In this document: positions 24,631-36,066 of the stretch, piece after piece
Layout of the letters: each line of letters starts with the position of its first letter
How positions within the stretch are numbered: the first letter of the stretch is position 1
Origin: Apium graveolens
Lineage: Eukaryota > Streptophyta > Magnoliopsida > Apiales > Apiaceae
NCBI RefSeq assembly: GCF_009905375.1
Contig: NC_133657.1
Location: forward strand, 43,388,192 to 43,452,191
Direction of reading: 5' to 3'
Length of the DNA stretch: 64,000 nucleotides
Program-made: the position numbers and the translations under genes
The notes under the pieces: model-generated
Seen by the model: the letters and a program-made list of their open reading frames with translations, nothing else
Told to the model about the DNA's origin: nothing
Database searches by the model: none

Positions 24631-25834
24631 TGAATGATATGATGAATCTGTTAATGATCTATATGATGATACTAGTATGTTTAAGATCTGCCATAACTCA
24701 TATGTATGCGATCTCTTAAAATATGTATACTGATACACGTTTTTGGTAACTGGGATATGGATCGTGTGTATACTGATACATGCTTCTGGAATAGTATTCT
24801 GATACATGTTTTTCTAGTATTCTGATACTTGATTTTGCATGGTTAGGGTTTCGTTTTTAATTTGTGCTTATGACATATGCTTTACTTATTTATTATTCTT
24901 GATTGGATCATGATAAGTGATAAATAGTATGTCATCTTTATATGATCTATCATGTTCTTTAATGGTTACTGAGCATGGTGCATAGTTATGGCCTTAAGAC
25001 CTTAGTTGTAATGGTTTATTCTTTTGGTTTGTAATAAATACGACTTGCATGTCATTTTCTATTTGTAGTTGTTTTATCTCGAATGTAACTCGAGTTCTTT
25101 TGTAAGTTCATTAGTATAATTCTTAATGTAACATCCTAGAAGGACAAGGGAAAGAGGAGGCATCCTATGGAGGCCAAGGAGACAATGGAAGCAATAGAGA
25201 AGACATATGTAATAGTTATTTTTACACCATAGATTGACCTTGATCTTTTCATTAGCCTGAAAAGATCACATAGGATTGGGCCATAACTATTGCACGTTTA
25301 CTTTACGTACTTTTCATATGATGTATAAATAGTATGTGTAGAGTAGAAAAATGCATGTTTTAATTAGATTAATGATGTATGTATGTATTAGATACATCAC
25401 CCATGCCATGCCTTTAAACAAGATAAAATCTGTAACGACTCAAGATTTAAAATTAACAAACGATCATGAGATTCTCGTGTTTATGAAACACGGAATAAAA
25501 TACGAATTTTCTTTATTTCTGACATGGGGCGATTTTGTCAACAACGGGTTCATAGAACTTGTAAGGCTGTGGGTTTTAAGCGAGACCGATGTGACTCCTC
25601 CACTACCTGGAAATCAAACCATTGACGAGTATTGATTTGAAGTATTTTATTCAAGGAAAAATTGGGAATCTCTTTATGATGGGATCATGATCGTTCTAAA
25701 TTAAAATCCCTAAGTAAAAATATTAAGTTTTAATCAGATGCTTTCCAATGAATGAACACTCATTAAATCCTAGATCGATAAGGGGAAGGGCTGTCAGTGG
25801 CAGGGGACTCCTATCTATCATGGTGAAATGCGAC

Positions 25835-25932
25835 GAATATAAACGGTTATATTCGGACGTTGTATCATTGGGTCTAACTTAACTGAGTCATCATAATAAG
25901 GTGAATATAAACGGTTATATTCAACTATTATG
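25835..25932 (+). other. Paired hairpins in copia leader RNA
   Basis: GAATATAAACGGTTATATTC occurs at 25835-25854 and again at 25903-25922. Each folds into a perfect 8-bp stem with an ACGG loop. The second hairpin is enclosed by an outer stem CATAATA (25892-25898) with TATTATG (25926-25932). In the inverted sister copy the inner hairpin is absent, but the outer stem persists as CACAAT/ATTGTG (37918-37932). Confidence 0.6.
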
Positions 25933-26280
25933 AACTTAGAAGCATAGAGTTTGGTTAAAAATCTATTAGATAGATAAGATCAATTGTTGTTCACCAAATT
26001 ATCCAAGAATTATATATGATATAATTGACAACTGTTGTCTACCTAAATAATCATGTTTTAAGGATACCAGTGGTTGACTTAGAACATGACGAAATATGGA
26101 TCTTGGCTCACTAGAAAGATTTATGGGATATACTTTCCGAATTAATAGTTAGGGCTATTAATTTGATAAAAAAAATAGTGGGAGATATATTACGAATATA
26201 TCATAATCATATGAACATAAAATTTTAACTCAGACAATCTAATGTTTATTTTGCGCTTTTATTATTGTAGATACTGAGTA

Positions 26281-29200
26281 ATGGCAAACAACACAAACAC
26301 AATATCCGTACGTTCAGTCCTTGAGAAGGACAAGCTGACAGGAGGAAACAACTTCCTAGACTGGCAGAGGAATTTGAGGATTGTCCTCAGGCAGGAGCGC
26401 AAGCTTCATGTCATTGATATTCCTCCTCCAGGCCCCCTTCCTGAGGGTGCTACTGCTGATGAACGAGCAGCACGCACAAAGGATGAGAATGATGCAAATG
26501 ATGTTGCATGTCTTATGTTGGCAACTATGAGTGCTGAGCTTCAAAGACAACATGTGCATATGGATGCATATACTATCAATGAGCACTTGCAAAGCATGTT
26601 TGCAAGCCAAACTCGTCAAGAAAGGTTCAACACGAGTAAGTCACTTTTTAATTGCAAACAAGGGGCGAGTGAACCAGTTGGCCCACATGTTCTGAAGATG
26701 ATTGGTTACATTGAGTACCTTGAAACTTTGGGTTTCCCGATTGGTCCGGAAACTGGTATTGACCTAATCATGAATTCTTTGAACAACAAATTCACTCAGT
26801 TTGTTGTGAACTACAATATGAATGAATTTGACAAAACACCTACTGAATTATTGCATATGTTGAGAACATATGAGACCAACATGAAGACAGCTGAACCTGC
26901 TCCCATACTGATGGTGGGAAATAAAGGTAAGGCCAAAGGGAAGGGAAAATGGAAGGGTAAGAAGAAGATTGGATCTGATTCTACAACCAAGCCAAAGTCA
27001 GGTCCCAAACAGGCTTTAAAGCCTAAAGGTGGTGTGGCCAAGGGTGAATGTCACTACTGTAAGAAAGATGGTCACTGGAAGAGAAACTGTCCAATTTACT
27101 TGGAGGATCTGAAGAAAAAGAAAGCAGTTCAGATTTCTGGATCAGGTATTTATGTTATAGAAGTCAATTTGTCTATTTCTACATCCTGGGTATTTGATAC
27201 TGGATGTGCTTCTCACATTTGTATAAATGTGCAGGGCCTGCAGAGAAGTAGAACTCTGGCTAAGGGAGAAGTGGACCTAAGAGTAGGCAATGGAGCAAAA
27301 GTTGCTGCTTTAGCTGTAGGGACTTATTATTTATCTATGCCCTCTGGGCTTGTTTTAGAACTAGAAGACTGTTTTTACGTGCCTGCGATTCGCAGAAACA
27401 TTATTTCTGTTTCTTGTTTGGACAAGAAAGGTTTTTCGTTTACAATAAAGAACAACAGTTGCTCTTTTGCTTTGAATGATTTAACCTATGGTGTTGCGCG
27501 TTTATTTAATGGTTTATATGTTCTTGATTTAGATAACCCTGTCTGTAATATAGAAAACAAACGACTTAAAATAAATGACTCAAATCAAACATACCTCTGG
27601 CATTGTCGTCTAGGCCACATAAATGAGAAACGCATATCCAAATTACATAAGGATGGATACTTGGATAAGTTTGATTTTGAATCATACCAAGAATGCGAAT
27701 CTTGTTTGCTTGGTAAGATGACTAAAGCCCCTTTCACTGGTAAGGGTCAAAGGGCCACTAAACGTCTGGAGCTAATACATAGTGATGTATGTGGCCCAAT
27801 GCGTGTAATGGCTAGAGGAGGCTACTACTACTTCATAACATTTACTGATGATTTCAGTAGATATGGATATGTATATCTTATGAAGAACAAATCCGATTCT
27901 TTTGAAAAATTTAAAGAATACAAGGTTGAAGTAGAGAAGTAAATTGGCGGAGATGCAAGTATTAAGATCTTACGATCCGATCGTGGGGGTGAATACTTAA
28001 GCACCGAATTTAGAGAGTATTTGAAAGAGTGTGGTATTGTATCGCAACTCACTCCGCCAGGAACACCTCAATGGAATGGAGTTTCAGAGAGGAGAAATCG
28101 CACCTTGTTGGACATGGTGCGATCGATGATGAGTCATGCAGATCTTCCAATTAGTTTCTGGGGTTACGCTCTAGAAACAGCGGCTTTCACACTTAACCGT
28201 GTTCCTACTAAGAAGGTTCAAAAGACTCCATATGAGATATGGAAAGAGAAACGGTCAGGCATGAACTTTATGAAAGTTTGGGGATGTAAGGCATTTGTGA
28301 AACGTCAAGAATCTGACAAGCTTGGACCTAAATCCGAAGAGTGCATTTTTGTAGGATACCCTAATGAAACAAAGGCGTATTATTTTTATAGTCCTTCTGA
28401 GCAGAAAGTGTTTATTGCTCGAGATGCTGTCTTCATGGAAAGAGATTTTGTTTCCAAAAGAAACAGTGGGAGAACTATAGATCTCGATGAAGATCGAGAA
28501 CCGCAAAATAGCATTGAACCTGAAGTGGAACAAGAGCAGAATAATGATAATGCTCAACAAACACAGGTTGTTCGTAGATCTGGTAGATTTCGCCATGAGC
28601 CAGAGAGATATGGATTTCTCATGACTCAGTGTGGTGATTTGATGCTCATAGATGAAGATGAGCCTCTCACATACCAAGATGCTATGAACAGTCCAGACTC
28701 TAAGAGATGGCTTGAAGCCATGAAATCCGAGATAGATTCCATGTACGAAAACCAAGTATGGACTTTGGTTGATCCACCTGAAGGGGTAAAACCCATAGGG
28801 TGCAAATGGGTTTTTAAGAAGAAAAAGGGCATGGATGGAAATGTTCAGACCTATAAAGCTAGGCTGGTTGCAAAAGGTTTCAAACAAATTCATGGTATTG
28901 ACTATGATGAAACTTTCTCACCAGTGGCTATGGTCAAGTCTATAAGGATTTTACTTGCCATTGCAGCATTCCATGATTATGAAATCTGGCAAATGGATGT
29001 CAAAACAGCCTTCCTTAATGGAAGCCTTGAAGAGGATGTGTACATGACACAACCTGAGGGTTTTGTCGATCCAAGGAATGCTGGCAAGGTATGTAAATTG
29101 CGTCGATCCATTTATGGATTGAAGCAATCCTCTAGGAGATGGAATATCCGTTTTGATGAAATAGTCATAGAGTATGGCTTTGTTCAAAACGAAGATGAAC

Positions 29201-30240
29201 CGTGTGTTTACAAGAAGGTTAATGGGAGCTATGTGGCATTCATAGTACTATATGTTGATGATATACTACTAATGGGGAATGACATACCTTCTCTAAAGGC
29301 TGTTAAGACGTGGTTAGGGAGCAATTTCTCCATTAAAGACTTAGGAGAGGCATCCTACATTCTAGGAATGAGGATCTATAGAGAAAGATCTAGAAGGATG
29401 ATCGGTCTAAGTCAGAGCACATACATTGATAAGGTTTTGCATCGTTTTGGAATGCAAAATGCAAAAAGGGGATATGTCCCTGTGTCTCAAGGGATAACGA
29501 TCTCTAAGGACCAATGTCCGAAATCATTGGATGAGAAGGACCACATGAATAAAGTTCCATATGCTTCAGCAATTGGATCTATCATGTATGCAATGGTATG
29601 TACTCGCCCAGATGTCTCGTATGCTTTGAGCATGACGAGCAGATACCAGTCTAATCCGGGTGAAGGTCACTGGACGGCAGTTAAGAATATTCTTAAGTAC
29701 CTGAAAAGAACTAAAGATTCATTCTTGGTGTATGGAGGAGAAGAGAAACTCGTTGTAAAAGGTTACACCGATGCAAGTTTCCAAACAGACAGAGATGATA
29801 CTGTATCACAGTCTGGTTTTGTGTTTTGTCTAAACGGAGGTGCTGTAAGCTGGAAGAGTTCAAAGCAAGAAACAGTAGCTGATTCTACAATGGAGGCTGA
29901 GTACATTGCAGCTTGTGAAGCAGCTAAGGAGGCCGTTTGGATTCGAAAGTTCATTTATGTTTTGGGAGTGGTTCCATCGATCGCAGATCCCATTGATCTA
30001 TACTGCGATAATAATGGAGCCATTGCACAGGCTAAAGAACCTAGATCACACTCCCGGGCTAAACATATACTCAGGAGATTTCACCTTATTCGAGAGATTA
30101 ATGAAAGGGGTGATATACACATATGTAAAGTGCACACAAATGATAACATTGCAGACCCACTGACCAAAGGCTTGTCGCAGCAGAAGCACGATGGTCACAC
30201 TAGTTCCATGGGTATTAGATATATGGGTGATTGGCTCTAG
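26281..30240 (+). pseudogene. Copia gag-pol polyprotein with a single nonsense codon
   Basis: One frame of 1319 codons is interrupted only by TAA at codon 554 (27940-27942). The sister copy has Gln at this site, so a C-to-T change is likely. By codon: gag 1-255, zinc knuckle C257-C260-H265-C270, and protease D306-T-G. The integrase zinc motif is H441, H446, C472, C475, with catalytic D502, D567 and E603 (D-X64-D-X35-E). RT has YVDDIL at 991-996; RNase H has D1164, E1207 and D1243. The frame ends MGIRYMGDWL. ATG at 26281 follows a long leader and matches the start of the sister copy (MANN). All catalytic residues are intact; only the stop inside the integrase core blocks full-length product. 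Truncated gag-protease could still be made. Confidence 0.96.
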
Positions 30241-30254
30241 TGCAAGTGGGAGAT
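30241..30254 (+). other. Polypurine tract of young copia
   Basis: TGCAAGTGGGAGAT sits directly between the polyprotein stop and the 3' LTR, where plus-strand synthesis is primed. Confidence 0.9.
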
Positions 30255-31785
30255 TGTTAGTGTAGGTGCCCTAGAGGCAATACATTATTCTTTTATCTTT
30301 ATGTCAGTTGATCATTCAATAAATGTATTTATTATGACCTTAATTACTGCGATATTTTGTTAGCATAATAAATGTCCTTAGAATCATGATACAAATTGTA
30401 TAGTTTAAGTACATGACTTGAACTTGAGATTATATAATATATCATATTCTTAAAGGTCCCTAGTCGAGTATTATTATATAGGACAATAATAATACATAGA
30501 TAGACTAGTATGTTGTTTGACAAGATAACCACATCTCATTGGTTATAAGTATGGGGATACTGAAGTCAATACATAGGTACATGTGAGAGTACATGGTACT
30601 GGACAGACCCACAGTGAGATTCTTCATGTTTAATAAAGTCATAAGAAAGACTCACAGTGATAATGGTGTAACGATCCTTTGACTTGAAATCATTATATTT
30701 CTATACGAGGATTAATATACTTTGACTACATTAAAAGTTACTTTTGATCGGGTGATGATAAAAGTGGACATCGGGTATATCATGAGTCGTATGAGAAATA
30801 TGAATGATAGATAAAGGATTTAACCCTCCTATAATTAGGAGAGATATTATTGGCCTCTTGATTGAGTGAGATTATAAAAGCATGGCCATGCTCAAATAAT
30901 GATTTGTTTCAATAATCTACTCATGCATCAAGTAAACCCAGATTAAATGTTGAAGAGGATGACTAAATACATGCCTCGAGTTTAATCTATAATATGTATG
31001 GTTAAAGGGATTATATTACACGGAAAAACATTAATCACGAAAGGTTTTATCTAATCACGATTTAATTATTGTTTAATTGGGTAACAATGATGTATTACTA
31101 GATACCGCTCATTGTTTATAATTTTATTAGAGAATAAAATTATTTCCAATTAAATAATAGCCTATAGGGTCGCACAAATAGAGCACTTAATGGAATAGTT
31201 AATTTAAATTATGGATTTAAATTAATTGATGATTATTTGAATTTTATTATAATTAAGTAAGACTTAATTGAGATAATATAAATTCGAATTAAAAGGAATG
31301 TTTTTGCCCATAATAATTAAGTATGACTTAGTTATTAATTAAATAATAGAAATTCGTTTTTATTATTTAATCCAATACCTACTAGGGTTGGGCTTTGCTA
31401 TTATGGGCCTTTTTAATCAGTCATTATAAATAGATAATGAGAGGTTAAAGAGGCTTGAACGTTTTTTAAGAAAACCCTAGCAGCAAAGAGAGGCAGAGGC
31501 AATTCAGATCGTCAAGAAGGAGGCTAGTACATCCATTCCGTAGTCAAGTTCGTGAGACGTTCTTGAAGGTGCTCATGTGGATACCATAGAGGTGTTTCTC
31601 CGAGAGGTAGACACAAAGCGTGATAGCTAGGATCTCCGTTGAGTTCGTAAAAGTTAATCTCTTGAAAGGTATGATTCGTTATCTCCATAATCTGCCCATA
31701 ATTATACATGGATCCTGTTTTTGGGTTTCGAATTTTTGTTTTATTTACGTTTATCCGCTGCGTTTTATGCCTTCGGAACCCAACA
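30255..31785 (+). repeat. 3' LTR of young copia
   Basis: 1531 bp, matching the 5' LTR except at four positions. It is followed by the target duplication CCTTA at 31786-31790, after which gypsy C integrase sequence resumes. Confidence 0.97.
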
Positions 31786-31790
31786 CCTTA

Positions 31791-32520
31791 AACAAAGGGT
31801 CAGAGTGATGAAGCGATTCAGGAAATATAAGTATGTTGAGAGGTTGAATTTTAAGAAAAACTGGGATGATCATTTATCATCAATGTCAGCTTTAGAATGC
31901 CACTTTACCGAGCCTTATATGGACGCAAGTGTAGGTCCCAACTTTATTGAGATAAAGTGGAAGAAAGGAAGTCGTCAATTCCTAAGTTAATTCAGCACAC
32001 CAAGGGTGTAGTGATATTGATTGAAGCAGCTCGGAATAGACAAAGAAAGAAGGCGAAATTGTATCGAGAGAGAGTATGAGTATAGAAATAGGACCAGTAA
32101 TGTTAGTAAAAGTTTCACCTTGACAGAGATTGGATAGGTGTGAATAGAAGGGACACGTTGAGTCCTAAATTAGTGAACCATTTTTTTTTATTAAAAAATA
32201 TAGATAGAGTTGTTTATGAGTTGATATTACCGTCACAACAGTATATACATGTAATGTATTTTTCCTGTCAATGTTAAAGAAATAAGTATCTGATTTGAAT
32301 TAAGCGATTGATTGGGAGCTAATGGGCTCTTGTCTAAGTTTGTTCTGCATATAGTGATCAATCCAAATTCTTGATCGTTAAAGGCGAGTTCTTGGAAATG
32401 AGAGTATATCCATAGTAAGTACGTTTTAGATCCTCGAGTAGAAGAGTCTACTTGGGAATTAGAGTCAGATATACTTGACAAATATCCTCACTTATGTAAT
32501 TAGACCAGATTTTGAGGACA
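31791..32520 (+). pseudogene. Gypsy C integrase C-terminus and chromodomain-like tail
   Basis: The first codons read TKGQSDEAIQE, the degraded remainder of the TDGQSERTIQ integrase motif begun before the young copia. Later come a LYGRKCRSQLYWD-like segment (about 31910-31950), RNRQRKKAKLYRERV (about 32030-32080), DTLSPKLVNHF and VVYELILPSQQ (about 32150-32240). Near 32380-32475 are ILDR-like and EESTWELESDILDKYPHL segments, the usual C-terminal block of gypsy chromoviruses. Several frameshifts and stops are present. Assignment to the Tekay/Del side of the chromoviruses is a guess. Confidence 0.8.
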
Positions 32521-32530
32521 TAATCTTTTT

Positions 32531-32543
32531 AAGAAGGGAAAGA
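32531..32543 (+). other. Polypurine tract of gypsy C
   Basis: AAGAAGGGAAAGA lies immediately before the 3' LTR. Confidence 0.7.
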
Positions 32544-35500
32544 TATAACGACTCGTGTATTTTTGAATTATTTAATTATGTAATTATGGAAATTATTAAA
32601 TAAATAAAATATGTATATTGGTTTTGACCGCTATGTGTTGTTTGATTGTTGATGTGTGATTTATAATGTACCGGGTTGTCCGCGTGATTAATTATGGAGT
32701 TGTATTGAATTATTTTCATTTTCAAAAGTGGATTTAGTGCAGATTTATTTGCGTAAATACTTGAAATGTCTCTAAAATTGTTTTTATGATTTTATAATTA
32801 CAATAATTATTTTTAGGATTTTATAAAATTGAGAAATTAATATTTTATTAATTATTTATCTTTAAATGATTTTCTGATTACTTTTATTTGTAAAATCCAT
32901 ATTTAATTCTAGAATTCTTCAAAAATTATGAAACACATATTTATTTAAGTTTGGAATATTCCGAGAATTTTAAAATTATTTTGGAAATTTTCGGGATTAA
33001 TTTCAATCGCGCGTTGTTTCGTTTAATTATTAAAATCGGGTATAAATTGCGTTTCAAAAATTGTTTTAAAATTATGAAATTTATGTTTTTATTAACTTCG
33101 GAATATTCATAACATTTTAAGAATATTTTTGTGATTTTCTGAATTCATTTTAAGTGCCACTCGTTTCATTAATTGTGAATTGCGAGACAAAACCGGGCTT
33201 GCAAGTGGAAAACTGGACACGTGTCTAGCTCTTAGCGTTTTGTTTTATACGTGTCCATTACTGATTGGTAATAATAATAAAAATATGTATAAAATAAATC
33301 ACAATTATAGCATCACTCGGGTCTATCTCCTTTGCTCTCTCTTGTTTCTCTTAATCCACCGGTTTTCTTCCCTTTCATTTTGGGTAAGTGACCACTGCTC
33401 GTTGTTTCATTCGATCGCCCTGGTTTTTGCTTTGCTTATTGTATACATAAATATATATACATACGTGTTTATATATGGGTGTGTGCGACTGGCAGTGCTT
33501 TGTGCTACGATTCCTTTATATATTTTCCTTCGCCGCCCCTCTCCAATTCCGGCGGGGATGGTGGTGACTGTGGGTGGATACGGGTTTCAGTGGTGTTGTT
33601 ATGTTTGTGGTTCTCACTGATTGGTTGTTCTCTGTTATGTCACCGTCGTTTTATATATTTCGGCGGGTATACATGTGTATATACGTTGGTGTTGCTCGAG
33701 TCTTGATTCTCTGATTTCCTCTCCATATTGATGAATTGATTCTCGATCATGTGTTTATCATTCTTGATCGAAAGTTTTCGAGGCTGGAAACCCCGATTGG
33801 GGCATCGCCTGAAAACTGCCGCCACCAGCAGTGAGCTCCGGTGAGCCGGTGGTGGGCGGTGATGACTAGTCTGAGCCCTATAATCTGTTAAAACTTTATT
33901 TTAAATTCGTGTCTACTAGTTTTAGTTGAAATTTTTGAATTTTGGATTTGTTTAATGTAAATTTGTGGTTTGATTTAAAAAGTTTAACAAGGATAATTAT
34001 AAAATTAGTTGGGTGTTAGTTAATTTAGGATAATGAGATATGCCATTATTTGTGTTGGTGCAAAATTTCTTGAGTATATAATTGTTGGTGATTGACTTGG
34101 TTGTGTCGGTATGAAATCGACTGGAAGTCCAGTAAATAGAGTAAGTGTTGTCCGAACTTCGAGAGATTACTATTATGGAAATTTGGAAATATATCCCATA
34201 ATTATCGGACTTATTAATCGAATCATTTACTTGTATTATTGTATACATACCATTTTTCAAATTTAATTTCTGATGCGAGTACTAACTCGGATGAACGTGC
34301 CCCTGAGTTGTATTTGGTTAACCGCTACTCAGATAAACTAGCTAACTTATGTTGGTCGGTTTATCTTATTAACGATTAATTAAATATAAATTTGGTTCTG
34401 TTAATCTAAGTTAAAACTCAAAACCGAGATTTCCAGCAGCCAGTAATATGTAATATAGTTGGGTGTATGTATATATACAAATATTTTGAGAAAAGGAATT
34501 CCCAAAACCCTATTCTCTGTATCAAGAGTATATGTACATTCCGGAAGTGATTATCGAACCGGGTTGTGAAGGTATGAACCTTAATGATTATGTGAGTTAT
34601 GATAATTTAAATATGTACGAATCGGGATTGTTATCGTATGGGTAGTTTGTTAGTGAGGATATGTCAAGCATAATTGAATGTCTAAATTAGGGTATTTCGA
34701 CTCTGCAGGTTCTAGTCGGAAGGCCCGAAGAATTGGCATTGGTCGAAAGATGGTTTGGTGGTCAGTCGAAAAGCTAAGTAAGGTTCCAGTTAAAGGACAT
34801 AAGTGTTGAGGTCGAATCCAGAATGATCTAGTGGATAGACAATAAAGCCTGAGCGACAGAGTCGGCTCAGAGTCGATCAGTAATAGTTGTAAAGCCCTGT
34901 AAGGAAAGTACATCTGAACTTTTCTTCAAGATATATCGCAAATATTTTCGAACTATTTCATAACATGTCACCATTATTCAAAATAACTCATGTTTTATAT
35001 TACAAGTGTTTTAAACTATTTAACCTTGAACCCTAATTTTTTTCTTGATCTTGAGCGATGAGCCTTATTCTTTGTAAACCATCCTTTATTGATTTTCAGA
35101 TACTAAACCACCCAAATATAATACTGCTCCCCAAATGTATAACTACCAAACACCAAACACTAGAAGAAAATTGTTTGAAAACACAGAAACTTTTATACCC
35201 CAACCATTCTTTATAACATCAAAGAACTATACCTTGAAAAACCATTATTTGTCTAATACCTGATCCTTTTACAGGCTGAAAACCGTTTTCCATACATACC
35301 TTGATATACCCTTGTGATACTCATGAATCGTATTACGCTTTTGTACAAGTGCTTTATCAATGTTGATTATGATCTTGCTTATTGAATTACATTGTTTATT
35401 ACACTTAATTGTTTTAGAATTGGATAGTTTTCTAAATGTGGACCAGATTCATGGTCAGACCAGATTCGTGGTCAATTATAGGCCAATTTGTGCTTTGGAT

Positions 35501-36061
35501 CCAGTAATTAGAGCAGTGTTGTGTGCTTCGGTCGGGGTTAGTGCGTGACTGATCAGCAGCCTAACCTTGGTTTTAAAACTTAAAATGAATATCTAATTCT
35601 AATGATTGTTTAGCAATAAAATTGATTCCTCTGAATCATCTCGTTTGATCATCGATTAACCTCAATTATTGTCATGGTAACTTGCTGAGCTAGTTAGCTC
35701 AGTCTTGCGAATCTTTTTATGTATTCTGCAGTTAAGAAGGATACGGTTGATAGCGAGATTTCCAGTTCAATGTACGAGCCAGGACCCCAGATTGAGTTGG
35801 ATCGAGCTAGCAGGAGCTTATTGCGGTGGTGAGATAGTAAGATTGTAAGAATAATTCCATTATCAGTTGTAAATTAAATTAGTTGGGATTTGGTGCATTG
35901 TAATAAAAGTTAAGGTTGTGGCTTATTTTCATACTTTAACCTGTTACGATCCGTGGTTATGTAAAGCAGGGTCATTGCAAATAATATTTCTTATACAGGT
36001 TTTTATATGGTGTATGTGTTGTGGACCCCAAACCTCTGACCCGGTTTTGGAGGGCGCCACA
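32544..36061 (+). repeat. 3' LTR of gypsy C
   Basis: 3518 bp, starting TATAACGACTCG and ending GCGCCACA, then the GTACG duplication at 36062-36066. It holds a block at about 34079-34250 that is absent from the 5' LTR. The apparent 146-codon frame at 33180-33620 spans the TATA box (33288-33296) and is not credited as a gene. Confidence 0.9.
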
Positions 36062-36066
36062 GTACG

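Larger units (their letters stand above)
24508..26280 (+). other. Untranslated leader of young copia
   Basis: This 1.8-kb stretch separates the primer site from the gag ATG. It contains an exact 30-bp tandem duplication (24571-24600 and 24601-24630). A short frame at 25351-25635 (94 codons, with GDFVNNGFIELVRLWVLSET) lies within a block highly conserved in the inverted sister copy. There are also two identical hairpins at 25835-25854 and 25903-25922. No standard retroelement domain is encoded. The conserved block could be a packaging or dimerisation signal, a translation-control element, or a small protein; the sequence alone does not decide. Confidence 0.75.
22964..31785 (+). mobile_element. 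Near-intact Angela/TAR-like copia retrotransposon
   Basis: This complete element is 8822 bp, with LTRs of 1531 bp (22964-24494 and 30255-31785), an initiator Met tRNA primer site, a 1.8-kb leader, a gag-protease-integrase-RT-RNase H polyprotein and a polypurine tract. It is flanked by the perfect duplication CCTTA (22959-22963 and 31786-31790). Its LTRs differ at four positions, three transitions and one transversion. LTR start and pol features (GCCCTAGAGGCAATA near the LTR start, long LTRs) resemble the Angela/BARE lineage; this assignment is my inference. It is the youngest insertion of the nest. Confidence 0.97.
14406..36061 (+). mobile_element. Gypsy chromovirus relic (family C), split by the + copia
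   Basis: LTRs at 14406-17762 and 32544-36061 are flanked by the 5-bp duplication GTACG (14401-14405 and 36062-36066). Both LTRs start TATAACGACTCG and end GCGCCACA, so the usual TG start is TA here. Removing the copia at 22964-31785 leaves an internal region of about 5.95 kb with an initiator Met tRNA primer site and a polypurine tract. Recognisable relics of RT, RNase H, integrase and a chromodomain-like tail are in the standard gypsy order. It sits in the integrase core of the inverted copia, between its HSDVCGP motif and MARGG. Confidence 0.92.

Noticed and set aside
27940..27942. In-frame TAA as a programmed readthrough site controlling integrase/RT production
   Set aside because: It lies inside the integrase catalytic core rather than between gag and pol. 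The sister copy has Gln there, and no readthrough context is evident; a point mutation is simpler.
28255..28893. 212-codon - strand frame inside the young copia
   Set aside because: Antisense shadow of the integrase/RT part of the polyprotein.
33180..33620. 146-codon frame with hydrophobic stretches in the gypsy C 3' LTR, and its shorter counterpart at 15145-15480
   Set aside because: It spans the LTR TATA box and start region. The similarity of the two frames is explained by LTR duplication, and the frame is shorter in the other copy.
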